Positions 10,504-20,700 of a DNA stretch of 64,000 bases are shown here, in pieces. The DNA comes from Blastochloris tepida. Its GTDB lineage: Bacteria; Pseudomonadota; Alphaproteobacteria; Rhizobiales; Xanthobacteraceae. Made by a program: the position numbers and the translations under genes. Below the pieces are notes generated by a model that saw only the letters and a list, made by a program, of their open reading frames with translations, did not search any database and was not told the DNA's origin. How positions within the stretch are numbered: the stretch's first letter is position 1; each line of letters starts with the position of its first letter. The DNA is taken from contig NZ_AP018907.1 of NCBI RefSeq assembly GCF_003966715.1, positions 546,001-610,000 on the forward strand, read 5' to 3'.

Positions 10504-11640
10504 GTGATGGCGGGGCCGCTTCTGCACAGCACGCGCCAGGGTCGCAGCCTTGTGATCGAGGCTGGCGGCGCGTGGACGGCCGCCCGCGCGGCGGAGATGG
10601 AAAAGCTGGTCGAGGCGGTGGCCGCCGAGCCGGCGGATGTCGATGCCGTCGAGATCCGGGTTGCCGGCATCGCCCGGCTCGACACCTATGGCGCGTGGCT
10701 GATCGAGCGGCTGCGGCGCGCCTTCGGCCGCGGCGCGGTCCAGGCGCAGGTGGTGGGGCTCGATCCGCGCTTCGACGCGCTGATCGACAGCATGCACGAA
10801 TCGAACCGCCACATGCCGCCGGCCCGCCCGAAGCGCAACCGCATCCTCGCCTTCATCGAGGGGACCGGCAAGGCAGTGGTCGGCATCGGCCGCGACGTCG
10901 TCGAGATGACCGCCTTTCTCGGCGAGGCGACGGCGGCGGCGGCGCGGGCGCTGCGCCGCCCGGCGCAGTTCCGGCCGATCGCCATCGTCAACCAGATCGA
11001 CCGGGTCGGCCTCGGCGCGGTGCCGATCATCGTGCTGATCACCTTCCTCATCGGCGCCATCGTCGCCCAGCAGGGCGTGTTCCATTTCCGCAAGTTCGGT
11101 GCCGAGACCTATGTCGTCGACATGATCGGCATCCTCGTGCTGCGCGAATTGGCGGTACTGCTGGTCGCGATCATGCTCGCTGGCCGTTCCGGCTCGGCCT
11201 ACACCGCCGAGCTCGGCTCGATGAAGATGCGCGAAGAGACCGACGCGATGCGGGTGATGGGGCTCGATCCCGTAGAGGTGCTGGTGCTGCCGCGGCTGAT
11301 CGCGCTGGTCGTCGTCATGCCGCTGCTCACCTTCGTCGGCGCCATGTCGGCGCTCACCGGCGGCGGGCTGGTCACCTGGCTCTATGGCGGCATGAGCCCG
11401 GAAATCTTTCTCGACCGGCTGCGCGAGGCGATCACCATGTCGACCTTCCAGGTTGGGCTGATCAAGGCGCCGTTCATGGCGCTGGTGATCGGGCTGATCG
11501 CCTGCGTCGAGGGCTTCCGCGTGCAGGGCAGCGCCGAATCGCTCGGCCGGCAGACCACGGCCTCGGTGGTGAAGGCCATCTTCATGGTCATCGTGCTGGA
11601 CGGGCTGTTCGCCATGTTCTTCGCCGCCGTGGACATGTGA
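10504..11640 (+). CDS. mlaE: ABC transporter permease MlaE with N-terminal STAS domain
   Basis: The 378-residue protein has two parts. The first ~115 residues resemble a STAS/MlaB-like domain. The remainder is an MlaE permease with five or so membrane helices and the conserved AELGSMKMREETDAMRVMGLDP coupling region, which contacts the ATPase. MlaE-type permeases move phospholipids across the inner membrane to or from an MCE protein. Fusion of STAS to the permease replaces the separate MlaB of enterobacteria. A GTG at 10504 and an ATG at 10507 are both possible, and the GGAG at 10492-10495 suits the GTG slightly better. It is first in the operon mlaE-mlaF-mlaD-lipoprotein. Confidence 0.92.
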   Translation: MMAGPLLHSTRQGRSLVIEAGGAWTAARAAEMEKLVEAVAAEPADVDAVEIRVAGIARLDTYGAWLIERLRRAFGRGAVQAQVVGLDPRFDALIDSMHESNRHMPPARPKRNRILAFIEGTGKAVVGIGRDVVEMTAFLGEATAAAARALRRPAQFRPIAIVNQIDRVGLGAVPIIVLITFLIGAIVAQQGVFHFRKFGAETYVVDMIGILVLRELAVLLVAIMLAGRSGSAYTAELGSMKMREETDAMRVMGLDPVEVLVLPRLIALVVVMPLLTFVGAMSALTGGGLVTWLYGGMSPEIFLDRLREAITMSTFQVGLIKAPFMALVIGLIACVEGFRVQGSAESLGRQTTASVVKAIFMVIVLDGLFAMFFAAVDM

Positions 11641-11650
11641 GGATCGACCG

Positions 11651-12421
11651 GTGCGCGGTTCCAACGAAACGGTGATTCGGGTCCGGGGCCTTGAGGTCGG
11701 CTTCGGCGAGACGCTGGTGCTCAAGGGCGTCGACCTCGACGTCTGGCGCGGCGAGATTCTCGGCTTCGTCGGTACCTCGGGCGGCGGCAAGTCGGTGCTG
11801 ATGCGCACGATTCTCGGCCTGCTGCCCAAGCGGGCGGGCACGGTGGAGGTGTGCGGCATCGACCTCGATTCGTGCAGCCGCACCCAGCACCGCAGGCTGG
11901 AGCAGCGCTGGGGCGTGCTGTTCCAGAACGGCGCGCTGTTCTCCTCGCTGACGGTGAAGCAGAACATCCAGGTGCCGATCCGGGAGTATCTCAAGCTCTC
12001 CCAGAAGCTGATGGACGAGATCGCCTTCGCCAAGCTGGAGATGGTGGGCCTTTCCGTCGATGCCGCCGACAAGTTCCCCTCGGAGCTGTCGGGCGGCATG
12101 ATCAAGCGCGCGGCGCTGGCGCGGGCCTTGGCGCTTGACCCCGACATCCTGTTCCTGGACGAGCCGACCTCCGGCCTCGATCCGATCCGCGCCACCGAGT
12201 TCGACGAGCTGATCACCACCCTGCAGCGCACGCTCGGGCTCACTGTCTTCATGGTGACCCACGACCTCGACAGCCTGCACGACAGTTGCGACCGCATCGC
12301 CGCGCTGGCCGACGGGCGGATCATCGCCGACGGGCCGATCGAGACCATGCTGGCCTCCGAGCACCCCTGGTTGAAGGCCTATTTCCGCGGCAAGCGGGCG
12401 CGGGCGGCGGGAATCGTCTGA
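11651..12421 (+). CDS. mlaF: ABC transporter ATP-binding protein MlaF
   Basis: The 256-residue ATPase has Walker A GTSGGGKS, Q-loop FQNGALFSSLTV, signature LSGGMIKRAALARAL, Walker B DILFLDEPTSGLDP and H-loop THDLDS. The SGGMIKR signature variant is typical of the Mla/MCE ATPases. It energises the MlaE permease at the inner membrane. It starts with GTG 10 bp after mlaE. Its TGA stop (12419-12421) is also the first three bases of a family A hairpin repeat that runs into the gap before mlaD. Confidence 0.93.
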   Translation: MRGSNETVIRVRGLEVGFGETLVLKGVDLDVWRGEILGFVGTSGGGKSVLMRTILGLLPKRAGTVEVCGIDLDSCSRTQHRRLEQRWGVLFQNGALFSSLTVKQNIQVPIREYLKLSQKLMDEIAFAKLEMVGLSVDAADKFPSELSGGMIKRAALARALALDPDILFLDEPTSGLDPIRATEFDELITTLQRTLGLTVFMVTHDLDSLHDSCDRIAALADGRIIADGPIETMLASEHPWLKAYFRGKRARAAGIV

Positions 12422-12545
12422 TGCGGTTTCCGGTTGATCCCTTCGGGATACCGGGAACGATCTCGCCGAAAAATCCTTGATCCGGAAGGGATTTTTCGGC
12501 GAACAGCATACGGCTCGAAGGCTTGATCAGCCGGAAGCCGTATGA
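12419..12545 (+). repeat. Dispersed hairpin repeat family A, copy 2, beginning at the mlaF stop codon
   Basis: The element starts TGATGCGGTTTCCGG, where TGA is the mlaF stop. It then has a GATCCCTTCGGGATACC hairpin, a second arm pair CTCGCCGAAAAATCC / GGATTTTTCGGCGA, and a third, ATACGGCTCG...AGCCGTAT around TGATCAGCCGG. All three modules are intact, making it one of the best-preserved copies. Confidence 0.9.
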
Positions 12546-12804
12546 GCCGGCCTTCGCGGCCCCGGCCGTGATCGCGGAACCACACTCGGCGAAAATCCGA
12601 CCGCCGGGCCGGGTTTTTCGGCCGTAGCCGTACGGATTTTCGGCCGCGCAGGCCAGAATCAGTCTGATTCGGAGTCTGCCGGGTCTTGTGATGGCCCGGA
12701 TCCCAATCTCGCCAAAAAACCGTTGTTCAAGAGCGGGCCCTTGGCGAAACGCCGGTGCCGGCGCCTGCAGGGACCGCGATTGCGACGCTCAACCGGGACG
12801 TGCG
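12546..12804. other. Gene-free remainder between mlaF and mlaD
   Basis: The whole mlaF-mlaD gap is 383 bp, unusually wide for an Mla operon. After the full repeat copy there are decayed pieces of the same modules (GCGAAAATCC, GGTTTTTCGGCC, GGATTTTCGGCC between about 12594 and 12650). No credible coding frame or promoter was seen. The mlaD start region begins at 12805. Confidence 0.55.
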
Positions 12805-13731
12805 ATGGAAACCAGGGCCAACTATCTGATCGTCGGCCTGTTCACCCTGGCGGTCATCGCCTCCGGGTTCGTGTTCGTCTGGTGGTTCTCGCAGCCGGCG
12901 CAGCGCGCCCAGGGCAGCACGATCGAGGTGGCCTATGACGGCGCGGTCTCGGGCCTGCGCGCCGGCTCCTCGGTGCTGTTCAACGGCATCTGGGTGGGCG
13001 AGGTGCGCAGCCTGCGGCTCGACCCCGACGACCCGCGCCGGGTGATCGCGGTGGCGACGGTGCAGGCGTCCACGCCCATCCGCGCCGACACCAAGGCCGG
13101 GCTCGAATATCAGGGCCTCACCGGCATCGCCTCGATCAGCCTCACCGGCGGCCAGCCGGATGCGCCGCCGCCGCCGCCCGGCCCCAACGGGCTGCCGCGC
13201 ATCGTCGCCCAGAGCTCCTCGCTGCAGGACATGATGTCGGTGGTGCGCACGGTGGGCGGCCAGGCCGAGGACGTGCTGAAGCGGATCGAGCGGCTGCTCG
13301 CCGACAACCAGGCCGACGTGCGCACGGCGGTGTCCAACATCGCCCGCTTCTCCGAGGCGCTGGGACGCAATTCGGAGGCGATCGACGGCTTCGTCAAGGA
13401 CGCCTCGTCGGCGGCGAAAAGTCTCGCCAGCGTCTCGGCCAGGATCGATCAGCTCGTCTCGGGCGAGGACGGCAAGGGCGTGGTCGCCGATATCTCGGGC
13501 GCTGCCCGCGCGGTGCGCGAGCTGGCCGAGAACCTCGACAAGCGGACGGCGGAGATCACCGTCGGCGTCACCCGCTTCACCAATCAGGGCCTGCGCGAGT
13601 TCGAGGCGATGGCCACCGACGGGCGGCGGACCATCAATGATTTCGACCGCACGCTGCGCAAGTTCGAGCGCAACCCGCGCGAATTCATCTTTGGCGGCAG
13701 CGGCGTGCCCGAGTACAGTGGCCGGCGGTAA
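12805..13731 (+). CDS. mlaD: MCE-domain phospholipid-binding protein MlaD
   Basis: The 308-residue protein is anchored by one N-terminal helix (about residues 8-28). The MCE domain follows directly (about 38-115), with the typical VSGLRAGSSVLFNGIWVGEV segment. After it comes a long alpha-helical region with heptad character to about residue 290. MCE proteins form periplasmic hexameric rings that carry lipid between membranes. The start is the ATG in METRANYLIVGL; the frame is open upstream but that part is within degenerate repeat DNA. It belongs to the operon despite the 383-bp repeat-filled gap. Confidence 0.92.
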   Translation: METRANYLIVGLFTLAVIASGFVFVWWFSQPAQRAQGSTIEVAYDGAVSGLRAGSSVLFNGIWVGEVRSLRLDPDDPRRVIAVATVQASTPIRADTKAGLEYQGLTGIASISLTGGQPDAPPPPPGPNGLPRIVAQSSSLQDMMSVVRTVGGQAEDVLKRIERLLADNQADVRTAVSNIARFSEALGRNSEAIDGFVKDASSAAKSLASVSARIDQLVSGEDGKGVVADISGAARAVRELAENLDKRTAEITVGVTRFTNQGLREFEAMATDGRRTINDFDRTLRKFERNPREFIFGGSGVPEYSGRR

Positions 13732-13871
13732 ATCCTCAGAACCGGCAGTATCGAGTGGAAGACTAAGCTTCTGATCCGTCACGTTTTATGATGCAGGACC
13801 AGTTTCCATTCCGGCGCGTCATGCTCTAAAGAGGGGTCATACGTGGCGGCGGGCGTGAAGGGGGCAGGCTG

Positions 13872-14477
13872 ATGGCGCAGGCAGGCATGGGCGGTCGCGC
13901 GGTTCGCGCCACGCTGGTGCTCGGAGCGGCCGCGCTGTGGCTTGCGGGCTGTGGCACCACGCCGAAGGCGACGTTCGATCTCAGCGCGCCGCGCGACATC
14001 GCGGTCGCCCAGGGCCCGGCGCGCGGCCTGATGGTGGTGGCGACGCCGACCGCGCTGCAGGTGCTCGATACCGACAGCATCGTCGTCATGCCGCGGCCGG
14101 GCGAGGTCACCTATGCCGACGACAGCCAGTGGACCGACCGGCTGCCGAACCTGCTGCAGGCCCGCATCATCCAGGCGTTCGAGAACGCCAGCCGGCTGCG
14201 CGCGGTCGGCCGCCCCGGCGACCGTCTGACGCCGGACTGGACGCTGGTCACCGAGATCCGCCAGTTCGGCGTGGTGGTGGAGGACGGCCAGCCGACTGCG
14301 GTGGTGGAACTGGCGGTCAAGCTGGTGACCGATCGCGGCGGGCGCATCGCCGCCGGCAAGGTGTTCAAGGGCACGAGCCCGGGCGCCACCGACGGCGCCG
14401 GAGCGGCGGCGGCGCTCGACCGCGCGCTGGCCACCGTGCTGCGCGACATGGTGCGCTGGGCCACCGCGCGCATCTGA
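13872..14477 (+). CDS. ABC-type transport auxiliary lipoprotein (PqiC/LetA-partner type)
   Basis: The 201-residue protein has a lipoprotein signal ending LAGC (C27 becomes lipidated). The body matches the ABC_trans_aux domain found beside MCE transporters, including a YDDSQWTDRLP-like segment (here YADDSQWTDRLPNLLQARII) and a C-terminal helix. Such lipoproteins probably sit at the outer membrane and link to the MCE assembly. It is the last gene of the Mla operon, 140 bp after mlaD. No soluble MlaC was seen in the window, so this lipoprotein may be the outer-membrane component here. Confidence 0.87.
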   Translation: MAQAGMGGRAVRATLVLGAAALWLAGCGTTPKATFDLSAPRDIAVAQGPARGLMVVATPTALQVLDTDSIVVMPRPGEVTYADDSQWTDRLPNLLQARIIQAFENASRLRAVGRPGDRLTPDWTLVTEIRQFGVVVEDGQPTAVVELAVKLVTDRGGRIAAGKVFKGTSPGATDGAGAAAALDRALATVLRDMVRWATARI

Positions 14478-14520
14478 TCCGTTCTGCCGGTTCTCGGCAG
14501 TCCGCGGGCGCCTATCCGCC

Positions 14521-14631
14521 TGTCATCCCGGCCGAGCGAAGCGAGAGCCGGGATCGTCCTCCGGAAAAGATGCCCCCTTTCTGCAGACGGTCCCGGGTCG
14601 CGCGGCTGCGCCGCTTGCCCGGGACGACGAC
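14521..14631. repeat. Dispersed repeat family C, copy 1
   Basis: This ~110-bp element starts TGTCATCCCGGCCGAGCGAA and contains GAGCCGGGATCGTC, then a CTGCAGACGGTCCCGGG block, and ends CCCGGGACGACGA. A second copy with the same order is at 25887-25994. The CGTCATCCCGG and CCGGGACGACG ends form an outer inverted repeat. It sits between the end of the Mla operon and the giant gene. Confidence 0.85.
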
Positions 14632-14660
14632 CCCTTGTGGCAGGCGTCCCGAACGACGCT

Positions 14661-14702
14661 GAAACGAAAAAAGGGCGCGCCGCGGCGCGCCCTTTTCGTT
14701 TC
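14661..14702. terminator. Bidirectional terminator between the Mla operon and the giant gene
   Basis: A near-perfect inverted repeat GAAACGAAAAAAGGGCGCGC / GCGCGCCCTTTTCGTTTC has a CG-rich loop. A-rich and T-rich outer arms serve both directions. It lies between two convergent genes. Confidence 0.9.
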
Positions 14703-14716
14703 GATCGCGCGTCCGC

Positions 14717-17700
14717 TCAGTCGAAGCGGCCGGCGGCGTGGGCCAGCAGAGTGTAGACCTTGCCGGTGTCGGAGGTGAGGTAGGTCTTGGTCAGCACCTG
14801 ACCGCCGTCCTGCCGGGCCACCTGATCGAGCAGGCGCTCGAACTCCTCGACATAGCGGTCGACGGTGGTGCGGAACTCACCGTCGCTGCGGTAGCGGCGG
14901 CGGACCTCCTCGAAGCGCTGCTGGCCCTGCATCGTATAGAGCCGGCGGGTGAAGACGTTGCGCTCGCCGCGCTTGTAGCGCTCCCACAGATCGACCGCGG
15001 CATCGTGGTCAATCATGCGGGCGACATCCATCGCCAGCGAGTCGAGCGACTCGATGGCGTGGTGGGGCGGACGGGCCTGACGGCTCGCCGCGCTCGCCTT
15101 CGGCTGCAGCGCGGCCGGCTCCTCCTGCGAGGCGCGGGCCAGCAGGTCCGACAGCCAGCCGCTGCCGCCCGACGACGGCGCGGACGGGGCCGTGTCGATG
15201 CGCGGCGGCGCGGTGCGGGCGACCGGCGCTTCGGCCGGCGGCTCGTGGCGGGTCGACGTGCGGGTGCCGCCGCTGGCCGCCACCGCCTCGACCCGGCGCG
15301 CCGGCTCCACCACATCGACGCCGCGGCCGTGGCGGGCGACGATGTCGTTGAGGTCGCCCAGCGCCTTGATCTGCTCGGCCAGCACCCGGCGCATCGCCGC
15401 GGCGCTCTCCTGGGTCTCCTGCGGCAGTTCGAGCACGCCGCGCTTCATCTCCGTGCGCGTGGTGTCGAGTGCCGTGCGGACCTCGTCGGTCATCGCCTTC
15501 ATCTCGCGCGCCAGATCGGCGAAGTGCTTGAAGCGCTGGTCGATCTCGGCGCCATAGGCCGAGATGTTGCTGGCCAGCGTCTCCAGCGCCTCGCGCCGCT
15601 GGTCGAGCGTGGCGTCGATCCGGCGGTGCGTCTCGTCGAGCGAGCCGGCGGTCGAGGCGATGATCTTGCTCTGCTCCTGGAAGCGCTGGGCGAGGCTGCC
15701 GACGTCCTTGAGGATGCCGGTGGTCGTGCCCTCCAGATGCGCCACGCGCTCGTTCAGCAGGTCGCTGGAGGCGCGGAACGCCTTGAAGCGCTCGGTGAAG
15801 GTGCCTTCGAGGTTCTCCAGGTTGCGCGTGGCGGCGGTCATCACCTGCTGCATCATCGCATTGGCGTCGCGGATGCGGTCCACCACCTGGGCGAGGTCGC
15901 CCTTCACCGTGTCGCCGGCCGTGGTCAGCTCGCCGACCGTGCTGCGGCCGATGCGGTCGAGCGCCGCGATCAGCTCGTCGCCGGACTGCGACGCGGTGCG
16001 GGCGAAGCCGGCGGCGCTGGCGGCGATCGACTCGGCGATGGCCGCGCCGCGCTGCTCCACCGCCTTCACCATGGTGTCGCTCATCCGGTCGATCTCGGTG
16101 GCGAACGAGGCGGTGCGCTCGGCGAGCGCGGTGACCAGCGTCGACGACTTGTCGTCGAGCAGGCGGGTGAGGTCGTGGGTGCGCGCGGTCAGCTCGCTCG
16201 ACACCTCGCCGGCCCGGGAGCCGAGCCCGATGATGACGGCGTTGGAGCGCTCGTCGAGCAGCTTGGCCAGCTCCTCGGTGCGGGCGGTCAGTTCGCCGGT
16301 CATCGTCGCGACGCGTTCATTGAGCGTCGAGGTCATGGCGCGGGTGCGGTTGTCGAGCAGGTCGGCAAGCTCGCTGGTGCGCTGGCCGAGCGAGACGGCC
16401 ACCTCCTCGGCGCGGGCGCCGAGCACCTGGACCACGGCGCCGGAGCGGATGTCGAGGGTCTTCGAGATCTGCTCGGCGCTGGCCGACAGTTCGGCGGCGA
16501 CGGTGGAGGCGCTGGCGGTGAGCGCCGCGGTCATGCGGTTGGCCCGCTCGTCCAGCAGGTCGGTCAGCTCGGCGGTGCGCTGGCCGAGCGTGGCGGCCAC
16601 CTCGTCGGCGCGGGTGCCGAGCGCGGCCACCAGCGTGCCCGAGCGCTCGTCCAGCATCTTGGCGAGATATTCGGTGCTGGCGGTGAGGTCGGTGGTGACG
16701 GCGGAGGCGCGAACGCCGAGCACCTGGGCCATGGCGTTTGAGCGCTCGTCGAGCAGCTTCACCAGCCCCTCGGTGCGGGTCGACAGGTCGTTGGCGACCG
16801 CGCTGACGCGGGCGCTGACGGTCGAGGCCATCGACTCGGAGCGCTCGTCGAGCAGCCTGGCCAGCTCGGCGGTGCGCTGGCCGAGGGTGGCGGCCACCTC
16901 CTCGGCGCGGCCGCCCAGCGCCTGCACCAGCGTGCCGGAATTCTCGTCGAGGATCCGGGCGAGGCGTTCGGTGCTGGCGGCCAGTTCGCCGGTGACGGCG
17001 GAGACCTGGGTGCCGAGCGCCTGAACCATGGTTTCGGAGCGCTCGTCGAGCAGCTTCGCCAGCTCCTCGGTGCGGGTGGTCAGCACGTTCGCCACCGAGG
17101 CGACGCGGCTGCCGAGCACGCTCGACATCTTCTCGGAGCGGTCGTCGAGCAGGCCGGCAAGCTCGGCGGTGCGCTGGCCGAGCGTCGAGGCCACCTCGTC
17201 GGCACGGCTGCCGATCGCCGCCACCAGCGCGCCGGAGCGCTCGTCCAGCAGCTTGGCGAGGTGCTCGGTGCTGGCGGTGATGTCGGCGGTGACGGTGGAG
17301 GCGCGGATGCCCAGCACCTGGGTCATGGCGGTGGTGCGCTCGTCGAGCAGCTTCACCAGCCCTTCGGTGCGGGTCGACAGATCGCCGGCGGCCGCCGCGA
17401 CATGGGCGGTGACGTTCGACGCCATGGTCTCGGAGCGTTCGTCGAGCAGCTTCGCCAGTTCGGTGGTGCGCTGGCCGAGCGTGGCGGCGACCTCGTCGGC
17501 ACGGCTGCCGATCGCCTGCACCAGCGAGCCGGTGCGTTCGTCCAGCATCTTCACAAGATGCTCGGTGCTGGCGGCGATGTCGGCGGTGACGGTGGAGGCG
17601 CGCAGGCCCAGCACCTGGGCCATGGCGGTGGAGCGCTCGTCGAGCAGCTTCGCCAGCCCTTCGGTGCGGGCGGAGAGATCGTCGGCGACCGCGGCGGCGC

Positions 17701-20700
17701 GGCTGCCGAGCGCGCTCGTCATCCGCTCGGAGCGCTCGTCCAGCAGGCCGGCGAGTTCGGCGGTGCGCTGGCCCAGCGTCGCGGCCACTTCGTCGGCGCG
17801 GCTGCCGATGGCCTGGACCATCGTGCCGGTGCGCTCGTCGAGCAGGCCGGCCAGCTCGGTGGTGCGCTGGCCGAGCGTCGAGGCGACCTCCTCGGCGCGG
17901 GCGCCGATGGCCTGCACCAGCGTGCCGGAGCTCTGGTCGAGCAGCCGGGCGAGTTCGCCGGTGCGGGCGGCGAGATCGTCGGTGACGGCGGCGACGCGGC
18001 TGCCGAGCACGTTCGACATCCGCTCGGTGCGCTCGTCGAGCAGGCCTGCCAGCTCGGTGGTGCGCTGGCCGAGCGTCGAGGCGACCTCCTCGGCGCGGGC
18101 GCCGATGGCCTGCACCAGCGTGCCGGAGCTCTGGTCGAGCAGCTTGGCCAGCCCCTCGGTGCGGGCGGTGAGGTCGTCGGTGACCGCGGCGACGCGGTTG
18201 CTGAGCACGGAGGTCATCGCCGCGGAGCGCTCGTCGAGCATCTTCGCCAGCCCCTCGGTGCGGGCGGTCAGATCCTCGGAGACCGCGGCGGCGCGGCTGG
18301 TGAGCGAGGCGGTCATCGTCTCCGAGCGCTCGTCGAGCAGCTTGGTCAGCTCGGCGGTGCTGGTGGCGAGATCGCTGGTGACGGCGGCGGCGCTGGCGCC
18401 GAGCGAGGAGGCCATGCGGGCCGCGCGGTCGTCCAGCAGATGGGCGAGTTCGGCGGTGCGCCGGCCGAGCGCGGCCGCGACCTGATCGGCGCGGGCGCCG
18501 AGCGCCTGCACCAGCGTGCCCGAGCGCTCGTCCAGCAGCTTGGCAAGCTGCTCGGTGGTGGTGGTCAGTTCGGTGGTGACGGTCGAGGCGCGCGAGCCGA
18601 GCGCCTGCGTCATCGTCTCCGAGCGCTCGTAGAGCAGGCGGGTCAGCTGCTCGGTGGCCGTGGTCAGTTCGGTGGTGACGGCGGAGGCGCGGCTGCCCAG
18701 CGCCTCGACCATGGAATTGGAGCGCTCGTCGAGCAGATGGGTGAGCTGCTCGGTGGCCGTGGTCAGCTCGGTGGTGACGGCGGAGGCGCGGCTGCCCAGC
18801 GCCTCGACCATGGTGTTGGAGCGTTCGTCCAGCAGCTTGGCAAGCTGCTCGGTGGTCGCCGCCAGATCGGTGGTGACGGTGGCGGCGCGGCTGCCGAGCG
18901 CGGTGACCAGCGTGCCGGAGCGCTCGTCCAGCAGCCTGGCGAGCTGTTCGGTGGTCGCCGCCAGTTCGGTGGTGACGGCGGAGGCGCGGCTGCCGAGCGC
19001 GGCGGTGAGCTTGTTCGAACGCTCGTCGAGCAGGCTCGCCAGTTCGGCGGTGCGCTGGCCGAGGGTGGAGGCCACCTCGTCGGCCCGACTGCCGAGCGCC
19101 TGGACGACGATGCCCGAGCGCTCGTCGAGCAGCTTGGCAAGCTGCTCGGTGGTCGCGGTGATCTCGCTGGTGACGGACGAGGCGCGTGCGCCCAGCACCG
19201 AGTTCATCGTCGCGGTGCGCTCGTCGAGCAGCTGGGCGAGCTCGTTGGTGCGCTGGCCGATGGCCGCCGCCACGTCGTTGGCGCGGGTTCCGAGCGCCTG
19301 ATGGATGTGGTCGCTGAGGCCGACCAGCGTGCGCTCGACCACCTGGGCGTCGTTGCGCAGCGTGTTGGACACCGCCTCGATCTTGGAGGTCAGCGCGTCG
19401 GTGAAGGCGACGCCGCGGACCTCGATCGAGGTCGACACCGACTCCAGACGGCCGACGATCAGCTCCTCGAAGCGCGAGATGCGGTTGTCCATGTTGCCGG
19501 CCATCTCGACGGCGCGGGCGCTGAGCTTGCTGTCGACGATCTCGGTGCTGTCGAGCAGCAGGTCGCTGAGCTCCTTGGTCTTCTGGGTGAAGACGCCAGA
19601 GAGTTCGTGGACCTTCTGGTCGAGCAGGTCGACCGTGCCGTTGGAGCCCTCGCCGAGCGCCTTGGCGAACTCCAGCGTGCGCTGGGCCAGCGTCTGGTTG
19701 AGGTTCTGGGCGCGCGCCTCCAGCGTCTGCTCGACGCGCGAGATGCGCTGGTCGAGGGTGGCGGCGATCTCGTTGGTCTTGGCGGCGACGCGGTCGTCGA
19801 AGGTGGCGAGATTGACGCGGAAGCTCTCGCCGACGCTGTCGACGCGCTTGGACACCTGCTCCAGCAGCTCGGTGCCGTGGACCCGCACGGTCTGGTCGAA
19901 ATTGGTCAGGCCGTCGCCGATCGACTTGGCCAGCACGCCGGTGTCGGTGGTGATGCGGTCGGCCAATTCGCCGCCGCGGATGGTGATGGTCTCCTCGAAC
20001 GCCTTGAGGCGGGCGTTGAGCATCTCCTTCACCGCGTCGCCCTTGGCCGAGATGGTGGTGGCGAGCGTCTCGGCGGTCTCGCGGAAGGCGTCGGTGACCT
20101 TGATGCCGCGCACGCCGATGGCCTTCGACACCTCGGTGCCGACGGCGGCCAGCCGCTCGGTCAGCTCGTTGCCGCGGCCGGCGATCAGCTTGGTGACCTC
20201 GGCGCCGACGATGGCCAGCCGCTCGGTCATCTCGGTGCTGCGGCCGGCGATGGCGCGCGACACCTCGTCGCCGACCAGCGACAGGCGCTCGGTGACGTCG
20301 GCGCCGCCGGTGGTCAGCGTCTCGGCGACGCGGGTGCCGACCTCCTCCAGCTTGCGCACGACCTCGCCGCCGCGCATCGACAGATCGAGGATCAGCGTCT
20401 CGCTGGTGGACTTGAGGGTGAGGTCGACCTCGCCGGCGCGGATGGCGATCTCGTCGGCGAGCTTGGTGCCGGTGGCGACCAGCGCGTTGGTGATCTCGGC
20501 CGAACGGCTCTCCAGCGTCTCGGTGGCGAGTTGGGTGCTGGCGGTCAGCGTGCCGGCCATCTCGGCGGTGCGCTGGGTCAGCGTGTCGGCCAGCGCGGCC
20601 GTGGTCTGCAGCACGGTGGCCGAAACCGCCTCGCTGCGCTGGGCCATGGTCTCGGCCAGATCGCTGGTGACCTTCACCACATTGGCCGTCATCTCCTCGG

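Noticed and set aside
16049..19315. Regular 99-bp repeats considered as a possible CRISPR array
   Set aside because: The units are contiguous with no spacers, are multiples of three, vary mostly at synonymous or conservative positions and lie in one long protein frame.
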